From contig OZ007505.1 in the NCBI GenBank assembly GCA_963931865.1, positions 14,987,495 through 15,051,494 of the forward strand: a DNA stretch of 64,000 bases, given 5' to 3'. The position numbers and the translations under genes are program-made. Of this stretch, positions 34,810-44,100 are shown piece after piece (the first letter of the stretch is position 1; each line of letters opens with the position of its first letter). The DNA comes from Axinella damicornis. Taxonomy: Eukaryota; Porifera; Demospongiae; Axinellida; Axinellidae. Below the pieces are notes generated by a model that saw only the letters and a program-made list of their open reading frames with translations, was not told the DNA's origin and searched no databases.

Positions 34810-36270
34810 CTGGGGGTGTAAAACAATTTGAAACCATAATGACAAAATGAATCCCAGTATCCTCTGTTTGGTTTGGAACGAGCAGTAATACTAGCTTGCA
34901 CTACCAGTGAGTTGCAACACTGGATTATCCAGGGACAACCCAACCTCCTGGGACGGTATCCCAGACCATCAGAGTTACACTGGCCATGGGACTACTGGGC
35001 CAGAAGTGTTTGGTACTTTACATGCCAGGATGGACGTGTGTGTTAATATCTGCTGTAGCAGTGTTGCTCAAGATGCAAACAAAGAGCTCTTAAGGTGGGG
35101 CAATTCTAGCCACATGTACCGCCTATTTCCCAGGGTTGTCACCTACGTGTCACTCGTTGATGAGTTAGCGAGCGGGTTCTCTTTTTCTTGGAGGTCTGGA
35201 TAGGCCCAGGATCAGGTTCAACATGATTTATATACATTCTCAGTGGATAACACCAATGCTGACTAGATTCATAGTAGACTAGCTAGCATGACCACGGTGG
35301 CTGGCTATCTCTCCTCCCCATTCTCTCAGGCCTCACTTATCCTCGACCAGAAGTACAGAATGGAGTCACAGCAACAACCTTGGCCTCGTTCCCAGATGCC
35401 AAGCGTTTTCAAACTTATTCCCAAGTGGCATGGGGTCTGGGCACTGTACAGAACAGCGTTTGGAGTCAACTACAAACGAGAGAGCGCCAATGGCAGAGGG
35501 CCTACCTGAGGAGGTCAAGGGCATCAGTGACCAAAGAAAAAAGTCAGTGACCTGTCCACAGCTTACGTGTGTACCTGGTGTTGCCCGCCAAAATGTGAAT
35601 CGCCGATTCCAAGTAATCAAATTAGATGGTTAGGCATACCGGCGCGCACGATACCGGACGGCTTCTGTAAGTATATAAAGCGAGTCCAGTTGTACGTGGC
35701 GAAGTCAGGTTCGGTTACACACAGCAACATATCCTAGGGTCCACACCATCCGCATGTGGGCACGTTTACACAAATGCATGCTGTTTGATCTTGAGGTACT
35801 CAGCCATGAGCCATGCTACACACAGCGCACAGTACGTGGCCTAAAATATGACAAGGATTGCATGGACATGTAGGTTACTGAGACCCTGGAAGCTACGGAC
35901 GCTTGTTTATTTAGGACCAGGGAGGGTTAGGCAGGCCGCTCGCCTTGTGCCAGGCTATAGGGAGGAGAGACAGATCTTCTCCCACACAGCATAGTGGTGA
36001 GGTTTCCAGTTCTATGAAAGTTATGATTCCATCAAATCTACCCAAGGGCATATTTCCTCATTCTCAGAGAACCCTGGGAATTAGGCTAAGGACTTAGACC
36101 ACATCAGCTCGTCAATCTAATAGCATTATGTATATCACGTCAGTCACAGCAGTAGCCGTACTTGTGGTAAGTGCATCCAGTCTCTGACAGGTCGTCCTCA
36201 GCTCTGGAGAGTTGACATGGCCAGGAATCATGGAGCTCCACCAGCTTCTATGGGTCATTCTTGTGGGCCT
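34810..36270. other. Single-copy stretch, copy A, no gene recognised
   Basis: Reading frames are 98 codons or shorter on both strands (for example 34907-35203 and 35366-35620), overlap one another and show no known domain. Upstream exons of the dehydratase-like gene would be expected here on the minus strand, but I could not find a convincing one. Copy B lacks four bases (TACG near 35694), which would break any frame crossing that point. Confidence 0.55.
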
Positions 36271-36546
36271 AAGCAGGATGAAGGGTGAATAGGTTGAAGA
36301 GTAAAGAGGTTAAGGGGTGGAGGGATGAGAGGACGGAGGGATAAGAGAGAGGAGGGATGAAGCCACTGCGTAGAGAGGATGAAAGGTGGAGAGATGAGGC
36401 GGTGTACAGTAGGGGTGAGGGGCTGAGGGATAAGGTGAGGTGGATGAGGGGTGGGGTGTGGGGAGGTGAGGGATGTGGGTGATTGTGAGATCAGGTGCAT
36501 GTGATGGGGTGACGGAAGGAGAGATGAGGGGTGGAAGGGGAAGTGA
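36271..36546 (+). repeat. Purine-rich GGATGAGG/GGTGGAG degenerate repeat, copy A
   Basis: About 275 bp is nearly all A and G on the plus strand, built from loose repeats of GGATGAGGGG, GGAGAGATGAGG and GGGGTGGGGTGTGG. The minus strand therefore reads as Pro/Ser/His-rich frames in two registers (within 36255-36629), which I regard as composition artefacts. Such tracts can form triplex or R-loop structures. No function is shown. Confidence 0.75.
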
Positions 36547-36601
36547 GCATAAACATGGCTGATACGTATGATCGGCTCTGCTGAGCATCTGCAGTCCCCT
36601 A

Positions 36602-36772
36602 ACAGCCTTCCCTCACGGCAGCATCCCACAGTCTAGTCCAACCAATCCGACCTGCCACCTCAGCAATCACTGGAGCCTTCTCCCAGCATCTGTCCACAAG
36701 CTTCAGTGTGTCTTGCTGATAGATCACCTCCTTCATCTCCCTCAGGGCCACCACCAAAAGCCTGCTAGCTCC
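36602..36772 (-). pseudogene. Degenerate protein-like fragment, copy A
   Basis: A 57-codon stop-free stretch on the minus strand reads like protein, with LREMKEVIYQQDTLKLVDR followed by WEKAPVIAEVAGRIGWTRLW (contiguous apart from one Cys) and ending DAAVREGC. The same frame continues on both sides through single stops at 36773-36775 and 36599-36601, and further upstream to near 36907 through another stop. This looks like one long decayed frame. The helical IGWxRLWDxA style recalls hypothetical proteins I associate with sponge genomes, but that is memory, not a search. Copy B changes one residue (Leu to Gln before Trp). Function unknown. Confidence 0.35.
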
Positions 36773-36907
36773 TCATCCAGACTGAGCAGTGACGGCAGGA
36801 GTGTTGAAGTGATGTTTCGGCTACTTCAGCATCCTTTCCGCCAACTCCCCTTGGAAAGCCTCCTCTGTCATACCCAGTTCTCCCTCCCAAACAGCAAAAT
36901 CTGCATC

Positions 36908-37440
36908 ACACAACTCTTAGCCATGTTCTGGATCACCTCTCCGTTCCCAGAGTATTTTCCGCATGCAATAACGCTCTGGGAACGAGACACACAGACAGGC
37001 AAGGGCGCGGCGCAGCGCGACAACAGCAAGAAGCACATGTAGCAGGCCGGCCAAGGGCAAGGAGCGTGGGCGAAGAGCTCTTTCACGAACCTACAGATAC
37101 AGAAGAGAGTGTAGGTTACGTCCAAATGGCTGGCAACAGACGGCGGTCAAGTCCTTTAAGCAGTGACACAGCAGAACCCACACCAAAGTAAGTACCATAT
37201 ATTATCTGTGGGACCTTAGTAATAGCTGTGCCCTGGTCTTTGGACTGTTGGGAGAGGCAATGTCAAGACTATTGCATGGCCAGTGGAACTCTGCACAACA
37301 CTGTCTAGCCTACCCTGAAGCAGTCTGTGAATAACCTTTGGGTGGGGAAGTGTAAGCTGTAGACACGTCGATGATGTAGTTGATTGATCTGCTTCATAGC
37401 CAAGCAAGCGTCTCAACAGGAGCACCTAGTAACGTAGATA
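36908..37440. other. Single-copy stretch, copy A, no gene recognised
   Basis: Only short overlapping frames (85 codons or fewer) are present, with no known domain. A segment near 37356-37405 (TTGATTGATCTGCTTCATAGCC) resembles 37595-37613 in direct orientation, so the area contains diverged repeats. Confidence 0.5.
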
Positions 37441-37860
37441 GTGGAAGGAAGGGAAGGAGCATGAAACGACCACACAAAAGATTCAAAATTGAACCCACGG
37501 TAGTCCCATTACTATTTTTAAGTTAAATCGGACGAGTACGGAGACTTCACGAATGACTTACTAGTAGTGACAGACTTCGAGATGGTGACGATGCTGTTGA
37601 TTGAGCCGCTTCGTATAGCCAATAGGCGGTGGGATTAATCACCCCTTCTGCTTTTCTGGAGTTGATGATACATTCTGCGACACTTGCGGATGCTTATCTT
37701 CTCTCTCCCTGTGATCTTTGGCACGTCGACATCGCTGAAGTCAATAAATGGCATCACAGAAAAACAACAATACACGTGCATGCCGAAAATAGCAACGGGA
37801 CTACCGTGGGAAGGGTTTTCCTTTTGCGTGGTCGTTTCTCGCTCCTTCCCTTCCTTCCGC
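37441..37860. repeat. Pair of inverted about 78-bp homologous segments, copy A
   Basis: The plus strand at 37441-37519 and the minus strand at 37783-37860 share GGAAGGAAGGGAAGGAGC, GAAACGACCAC, CCCACGGTAGTCCC and CTATTTT in the same order, at about 80% identity. About 260 bp lies between them. They could be the arms of an old inverted-repeat element or two copies of a dispersed repeat in opposite directions. Confidence 0.65.
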
Positions 37861-37896
37861 TCTCTATGTCATTATGCGCTCCTGGTCTGAAGTAGT

Positions 37897-37922
37897 GGGG
37901 GGGGGGGGGGGGGGGGGGGGGG
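37897..37922 (+). repeat. Poly-G run (26), copy A
   Basis: Twenty-six consecutive G follow AGTAGT and precede AACGTCCCC. Copy B has 28. This is the second long G run in the 8.6-kb segment and a potential G-quadruplex. A small frame that reads it as poly-glycine (37874-38092) is not conserved in register between copies and is rejected as a gene. Confidence 0.95.
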
Positions 37923-38553
37923 AACGTCCCCTTTCGGTTCGAGTTGATGACTGGTCGGAGCATATCCAGCAGCCACTTACAGACCCTCTCTTCCAAAAAT
38001 CTTTGGTGAGTTGCTGTTGTCGGCTGGCCTACGATGCCTCAGAGCAATATTATCCAAGGAACCTGCATGAGATTTCTGAGAAAATGCTCTAACCGTTTGG
38101 CTGCAAGTCATAGCTTAGCCAGCAATGCAGCAACAATTCTAATCCAACATGGTAGACCATGATCTTACAGGATTTGTCAGCACCAGCATAAATTTATAGT
38201 TGTATTAATGCAGGAGTTTCACATACACTGCCCCTTCATTCACCTATGTGAGCAATCTTGCGTGCACCTGGCAGCTCTTTGTACAGAACTGCTGATCCTC
38301 GACTGCATCCACTTTAGCCACATGCTTCTGCCTGATTGCATCCATTTTAGCTGCTGCTCCCCGATTGCGCCATGCATCCGTTTCAGCTGCCCAGCCGTGT
38401 TCGGGAAAGTTCCAACCACTGCCCAATGTTTTTGAGCATTCTTTGCTGAGTTGGAGGTTCAGTATATTTAGTAGGTACGGTACAAAGGTCACGTGTCACT
38501 AGTCCAACCCCCAGAACATCCCACATCCGTTACACTTACACAAACACACATGC
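37923..38553. other. Single-copy stretch with a short 30-bp degenerate repeat, copy A
   Basis: No gene is recognised. Around 38301-38395 a segment of about 30 bp (GATTGCATCCATTTTAGC-like) occurs three times in degenerate form. On the minus strand this gives an Ala-Lys-x-Asp-Ala pattern, as in AKMDAI and AKVDAV (frame 38244-38492). It could be a piece of a repeat-bearing protein, but the evidence is weak. Confidence 0.45.
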
Positions 38554-39053
38554 CAGGGCCGGCGCCATCTATTTTGGAGTGGTACGGCCACTGCCGAAGG
38601 CAGTGCATAGAGGTGCATAGCGCCGATCAGTCCACGGGAAGGGCAGAAAAAAATTTTCACCTTCATTTTTCAGTTACCAGGATGAGCTCTCCGTAGCGCC
38701 TTCGTGCTTTGCACTGCACGGCCACTACTTTCTGTGACTGTCTCACTCTCGACGTGGAAAGGAAACTGTAAGTTGGCTGCCGTCATTCTCGCGCGGCGCG
38801 TTAGTCCTGTCTCCATTCCGTGTGTGTTGGTTTCGTCCCTAGACCATGAAAATTGATGCGATTCGAAACCAAGACACGTAACATGGAGCAGTCTGTCCTT
38901 GTATGGTCGCGGCTTTGGACGGCGGAAGCCTCAAGGAGGAAACTTTGGATGTAGCTACGCGCTCGTAAGTCAGAATCCCAGCAACGCCATTTTTCCTCTT
39001 CAAAAACTGGTATGGCCATGGCCGTACCGGTAGCGCCGGCCCTGCCGGCCCTG
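38554..39053. mobile_element. About 500-bp MITE-like element (CAGGGCCGG ends), copy A
   Basis: The segment begins CAGGGCCGGCGCC and ends GCGCCGGCCCTGCCGGCCCTG, the reverse complement of a CAGGGCCGG start with the motif doubled. Further in, GGTACGGCCA on the left pairs with TGGCCATGGCCGTACC on the right. CATGC occurs directly outside both ends (38549-38553 and 39054-39058), compatible with a 5-bp target duplication. Termini of the CAGGGxCGG type are common in hAT-like elements, which normally give 8 bp, so the family is uncertain. Only short frames occur inside. It sits about 130 bp upstream of the zinc-finger coding sequence. Confidence 0.55.
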
Positions 39054-39181
39054 CATGCTTACAATCTGTAGGTGATGATTGAACCAAGTAATTGACAGTG
39101 GACACCACAGCTGCAGGTGTCCCTTATTGATGTGTGCATGTCAATCCAGTCACCTGCAGTTCTATACTGTGTAGGCTGCAG

Positions 39182-40362
39182 CACCAAGAGGATGTCTCAA
39201 AGAAGATATCACTGAAAGGAAAGAAGCGAAAGCTTGATTCACCACAGAAACAAAATTCTTCACACCGCAAGAAGCCAGCTATAAGCCCAAAGCAATCAGA
39301 AGCCCATGAAACTGGACAACCCTTGGGAATGTCTGACAAAGTTACAGATCTTGCCGGTTATGAGCCACGTCTGAGAAATAAGAAGAAACAAGGAGTCAAG
39401 TGTGACTACTGTGGGAAGTATTTTGCTTGTGTACAGATAATGAAGAGGCATCAAAGAGCACATAATAGATCTAGGGCAGAGGTTTTGAAGTGTACGTATT
39501 GCGCAAAGTCATTCGGAAATCCTACCGTTCTTAGACGCCATCTGACAATGCACACAGGAGAGAAGCCATTCCAGTGTGAGTTCTGCCATAAGCACTTTGC
39601 ACGAAAAGGCACTCTTACACTTCATCTAAGGATACACACAGGAGAGAAGCCATTCCAGTGTGAGTTCTGCCATAAGCACTTTGCACAAAAATGCACTCTT
39701 ACAGACATCTTAGGATACACACAGAAGAGAAGCCATTCCAGTGTGAGTTCTGCTGAAAGAGGTTCAGCCGATATTCATATCTGCAATCACACCACAGAGT
39801 CCACACAGGAGAGAAGCCATTCCAGTGTGAGTTTTGTCCCAAGAGGTTCACTCAGCCTGGAAATCTCAAAGCACACCAGACGGTCCACACAGGAGAGAAG
39901 CCATTCCAGTGTGAGTTTTGTCCCAAGAGGTTCAATCGCCCTCAAAATCTCAAATCACACCAGACAGTCCACACAGGAAAGAAGCCATTCCAGTGCAAGC
40001 TCTGCCACAAACACTTTGGATTTAAATCCAATTTAAATTCCCATTTGAAGACAAAGTCTCATGCAAAATCTGTTGCGAAAAGACCAGAAAGTGGTGACTC
40101 GTGTAAACCAGAAGATATTAACTGTAGATACTGTTTGAAGTGGTTTCCTACTGACGTAGCTCTGCAAAGTCATATGGAATCATCTCACACCAGCCTCAAA
40201 AAAAACATGTGCGAGTGGTGTGGAAGGACATTCAGAAAAGACTATCTTCTGATGCATTACAGGATCCACCAACAGATTCCCCACGAGTGTGAAGTGTGTG
40301 GAAAGATTTTCAATACATCCAAGTACCTCAATAAGCACATCAGAAGGTGTCACAAGCATTGA
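39182..40362 (+). pseudogene. C2H2 zinc-finger gene with 11 fingers, broken by a frameshift and a stop, copy A
   Basis: This encoded a nuclear DNA-binding protein of the C2H2 class. I start it at a likely exon after the acceptor GGCTGCAG. An in-frame TGA lies at 39128, and the first ATG is only at 39329, after a basic patch (GKKRKL) that looks like a nuclear-localisation signal. Eleven C2H2 fingers follow, from KCDYCGKYF (Cys at 39401) to ECEVCGKIF. HTGEKP linkers join the middle ones, and the late fingers have H-x4/5-H spacing. In finger 4 a one-base loss near 39704-39706 shifts the frame, and finger 5 has TGA at 39754 right after its second Cys. Downstream fingers 5-11 are otherwise intact in the new frame, ending at TGA 40360. 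Both lesions also occur in copy B. A very short intron or a truncated product of about four fingers is possible, but decay is the simplest reading. Targets are unknown. Confidence 0.85.
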
Positions 40363-40660
40363 GCATCACTAAGAACCTTGCACCCAGCGATATACTTCAT
40401 GAAGCACTTCAGAAACAATCCACGGCACAATGAACATACTTATTAGTTTTGTACCTCAGGATTTATGGAATTTGCATAATTAGTTACATGATTGTGTTGA
40501 TTTCACACTTCACTGATACCTCGTGCAGATCTTTAAAATAGCCTCGGATCATTCCCAGGCTTCCATGCCCATGCAGCTTTTGCTGGGCATGATATATATA
40601 TATCTCACCAGCATGCTGTTTCCATTGCAACGCAACGTATACAGAGCAGCTAGCCAGAGG
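40363..40660. other. Downstream flank of the zinc-finger gene, copy A
   Basis: Probable 3' untranslated or intergenic sequence without a reading frame of note. Near 40643-40667 it contains AGAGCAGCTAGCCAGAGG followed by TAGTGAA. This resembles the minisatellite words and immediately precedes the right direct repeat. Confidence 0.5.
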
Positions 40661-41159
40661 TAGTGAAGGTGCATGCAGCAATATATACCCATCGTCACAT
40701 AATTTGGTAACCATGCCAATAAGAATAAGATGTGTCCTTAGAGTGCAATTCACTCTTCTTAGTCTCATTCCCAGATCAACCCTCATCCAGATTAAAAGTA
40801 ATCAGCACTGGAGTTGGCTTGGTCTCCATGGGACCAACAAGGGGTTTCTGTTCACAAAAATCAACTGCACCCCGTACACTTGTATTTTTTGTACAAAAGG
40901 AACTGGTCGAAATAAAAACATCAAATTCACTTTAGCAGTACTAAATGTGCCTCTTCACAAACAGTTGGGGTTATGAGGGTGCTTGCTTGATCACCAGACG
41001 GGGTATCCTCTGACATCACTCTGCAGAATGGAATAGGAGTACAATAGAGCCTGTACAAGACAGCTTTTATCACCATTTGGGTCAGGTTATAACAAGTCAA
41101 CATCAGGGTGTCAAGAAGTCAGCAATGGGCTGGATAGGGAGAGGAAGAAGACTTAACGG
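40661..41159 (+). repeat. Right direct repeat (R) of single-copy segment, copy A
   Basis: About 500 bp is homologous to 32531-33069 in the same orientation, from TAGTGAA to ACTTAACGG. It differs by substitutions and small indels, including only four G where L has a 23-G run. After the final ACTTAACGG come TGCAG and the array, while L continues into unique sequence at the same point. The two repeats thus bracket the single-copy segment exactly. Confidence 0.85.
40911..40916 (+). promoter_or_regulatory. AATAAA, possible polyadenylation signal, copy A
   Basis: The first AATAAA I find downstream of the zinc-finger stop lies about 550 bp after it, inside the R repeat. A G/T-rich stretch (GGGTGCTTGCTTG) lies some 60 bp further on. 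The L repeat has the same hexamer at 32817. Use as a signal is inference. Confidence 0.3.
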
Positions 41160-44100
41160 TGCAGGTAGAGTAGAAGTAGAGCCAGGTAGAGCAGAGGTAG
41201 AGCCAGGTAGAGCCAGGTTGAGCAGAGGTAGAGCCAGGTAGAGCCAGGTAGAGCAGAGGTAGAGCCAGGTAGAGCCAGGTAGAGCAGAGGTAGAGCCCAG
41301 TAGAGTCAGGTAGAGCCAGGTAGAGCAGAGGTAGAGCCAGGTAGAGCCAGGTAGAGCAGAGGTAGAGCCAGGTAGAGCAGAGGTAGAGCCAGGTAGAGCA
41401 GAGGTAGAGCCAGGTAGAGCAGAGGTAGAGCCAGGTAGAGCAGAGGTAGAGCCAGGTAGAGCAGAGGTAGAGCCAGGTAGAGCCAGGTAGAGCAGAGGTA
41501 GAGCCAGGTAGAGCCAGGTTGAGCAGAGGTAGAGCCAGGTAGAGCCAGGTAGAGCAGAGGTAGAGCCAGGTAGAGCCAGGTAGAGCAGAGGTAGAGCCAG
41601 GTAGAGCCAGGTAGAGCAGAGGTAGAGCCAGGTAGAGCAGAGGTAGAGCCAGGTAGAGCAGAGGTAGAGCCCGGTAGAGCAGAGGTAGAGCCAGGTAGAG
41701 CCAGGTAGAGCAGAGGTAGAGCCAGGTAGAGCCAGGTAGAGCAGAGGTAGAGCCAGGTAGAGCCAGGTAGAGCAGAGGTAGAGCCAGGTAGAGCAGAGGT
41801 AGAGCCAGGTAGAGCAGAGTTAGAGCCACGTAGAGCCAGGTAGAGCCCGGTAGAGCAGAGGTAGAGCCAGGTAGAGCAGAGGTAGAGCCCGGTAGAGTAG
41901 TGGTAGAGCCAGGTAGAGCCAGGTAGAGCAGAGGTAGAGCCAGGTAGAGCCAGGTAGAGCAGAGGTAGAGCCAGGTAGAGCCAGGTAGAGCAGAGGTAGA
42001 GCCCGGTAGAGCCAGGTAGAGCCAGGTAGAGCAGAGGTAGAGCCAGGTAGAGCCACGTAGAGCAAAGGTAGAGCCAGGTAGAGCAGAGGTAGAGCAGAGG
42101 TAGAGCCAGGTAGAGAAGAGGTAGAGCCAGGTAGAGCCAGGTAGAGCAGAGGTAGAGTCAGAGGTAGAGTCGGGGGTAGAGCCAGGTAGAGCACAGGTAG
42201 AGCAGAGGTAGAGTCAGAGGTAGAGTCAGGGGTAGAGCCAGGTAGAGCAGAGGTAGAGCCAGGTAGAGCCAGGTAGAGCCAGGTAGAGCCAGGCAGAGCA
42301 GAGGTAGAGCCAGGTAGAGTCTGGTAGAGCAGAGGTAGAGCCAGGTAGAGCCAGGCAGAGCAGAGGTAAAGCAGAGGTAGAGCCAGGTAGAGCAGAGGTA
42401 TAGCCAGGTAGAACCAGGTAGAGCAGAGGTAGAGCCCGGTAGAGCCAGGTAGAGCCATGTAGAGCAGAGGTAGAGCCCGGTAGAGCAGAGGTAGAGCCAG
42501 GTAGAGCAGAGGTAGAGCAGAGGTAGAGCCAGGTAGAGAAGAGGTAGAGCCAGGTAGAGCCAGGTAGAGCAGAGGTAGAGCGCGGTAGAGCCAGGTAGAG
42601 CCAGGTAGAGCAGAGGTAGAGTCAGGAAGAGCCAGGTAGAGCAGAGGTAGAGCCAGGTAGAGCAGAGGTAGAGCCAGGTAGAGCCAGGTAGAGCAGAGGT
42701 AGAGTCAGAGGTATAGTCGGGGGTAGAGCCAGGTAAAGCAGAGGTAGAGCAGAGGTAGAGTCAGAGGTAGAGTCAGGGGTAGAGCCAGGTAGAGCAGAGG
42801 TAGAGCCAGGTAGAGCCAGGTAGAGCCAGGTAGAGCCAGGTAGAGCAGAGGTAGAGCCAGGTAGAGCCAGGTAGAGGAAAGGTAGAGCCAGGTAGAGCCA
42901 GGTAGAGCAGAGGTAGAGCCAGGTAGAGTAGAAGTAGAGCAGAGGTAGAGCCAGGTAGAGCAGAGGTAGAGCCAGGTAGAGCAGAGGTAGAGCACGGTAG
43001 AGCCAGGTAGAGCAGAGGTAGAGCCCGGTAGAGCCAGGTAGAGCAGAGGTAGAGCCAGGTAGAGTAGAAGTAGAGTCAGGTAGAGCAGAGGTAGAGCCAG
43101 GTAGAGCCAGGTAGAGCAGAGGTAGAGCCAGGTAGAGCCAGGTTGAGCAGAGGTAGAGCCAGGTAGAGCCAGGTAGAGCAGAGGTAGAGCCAGGTAGAGC
43201 CAGGTAGAGCAGAGGTAGAGCCAGGTAGAGCCAGGTAGAGCAGAGGTAGAGCCAGGTAGAGCCAGGTAAAGCAGAGGTTGAGCAGAGGTAGAGCAAGGTA
43301 GAGCCAGGTAGAGCAGAGGAAGAGCCAGGTAGAGCCAGGTAGAGCAGAGGTAGAGCCCAGTAGAGTCAGGTAGAGCCAGGTAGAGCAGAGGTAGAGCCAG
43401 GTAGAGCCAGGTAGAGAAGAGGTAGAGCCAGGTAGAGCAGAGGTAGAGCCAGGTAGAGCAGAGGTAGAGCCAGGTGGAGCAGAGGTAGAGCCAGGTAGAG
43501 CAGAGGTAGAGCCAGGTAGAGCAGAGGTAGAGCCAGGTAGAGCCAGGTAGAGCAGAGGTAGAGCCAGGTAGAGCCAGGTTGAGCAGAGGTGGAGCCAGGT
43601 AGAGCCAGGTAGAGCAGAGGTAGAGCCAGGTAGAGCCAGGTAGAGCAGAGGTAGAGCCCAGGAGAGTCAGGTAGAGCCAGGTAGAGCAGAGGTAGAGCCA
43701 GGTATAGCCAGGTAGAGCAGAGGTAGAGCCAGGTAGAGCAGAGGTAGAGCCAGGTAGAGCAGAGGTAGAGCCAGGTAGAGCAGAGGTAGAGCCCGGTAGA
43801 GCAGAGGTAGAGCCAGGTAGAGCAGAGGTAGAGCAGCGGTAAAGCACCAGGTAGAGCCAGGCATAGCAGAGGTAGAACAGGTAGAGCCAGGTAGAGCCAG
43901 GTAGAGCCAGGTAGAGCCAGGTAGAGCAGAGGGAGAGCCAGGTAGTTGCAGGTAGAGCAGAGGTAGAGCCAGGTAGAGCAGAGGTAGAGCCAGGTAGAGC
44001 CAGGTAGAGCAGAGGTAGAGCCCGGAAGAGCCAGGTAGAGCCAGGTAGAGCAAGGTAGAGCCAGGTAGAGAATAGGTAGAGCCAGGTAGACCCAGGAAGA

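Noticed and set aside
36255..36629. Pro/Ser/His-rich minus-strand frames of 92 and 124 codons
   Set aside because: They are the complement of a purine-rich degenerate repeat, open in two registers at once.
37874..38092. A 72-codon frame reading the poly-G run as poly-glycine
   Set aside because: The G run has a different length in copy B (28 against 26), so the frame is not preserved.
32531..41159. An LTR retrotransposon
   Set aside because: The direct repeats lack TG...CA ends, no convincing primer-binding site or gag/pol sequence is seen, and the interior holds cellular-type gene pieces.
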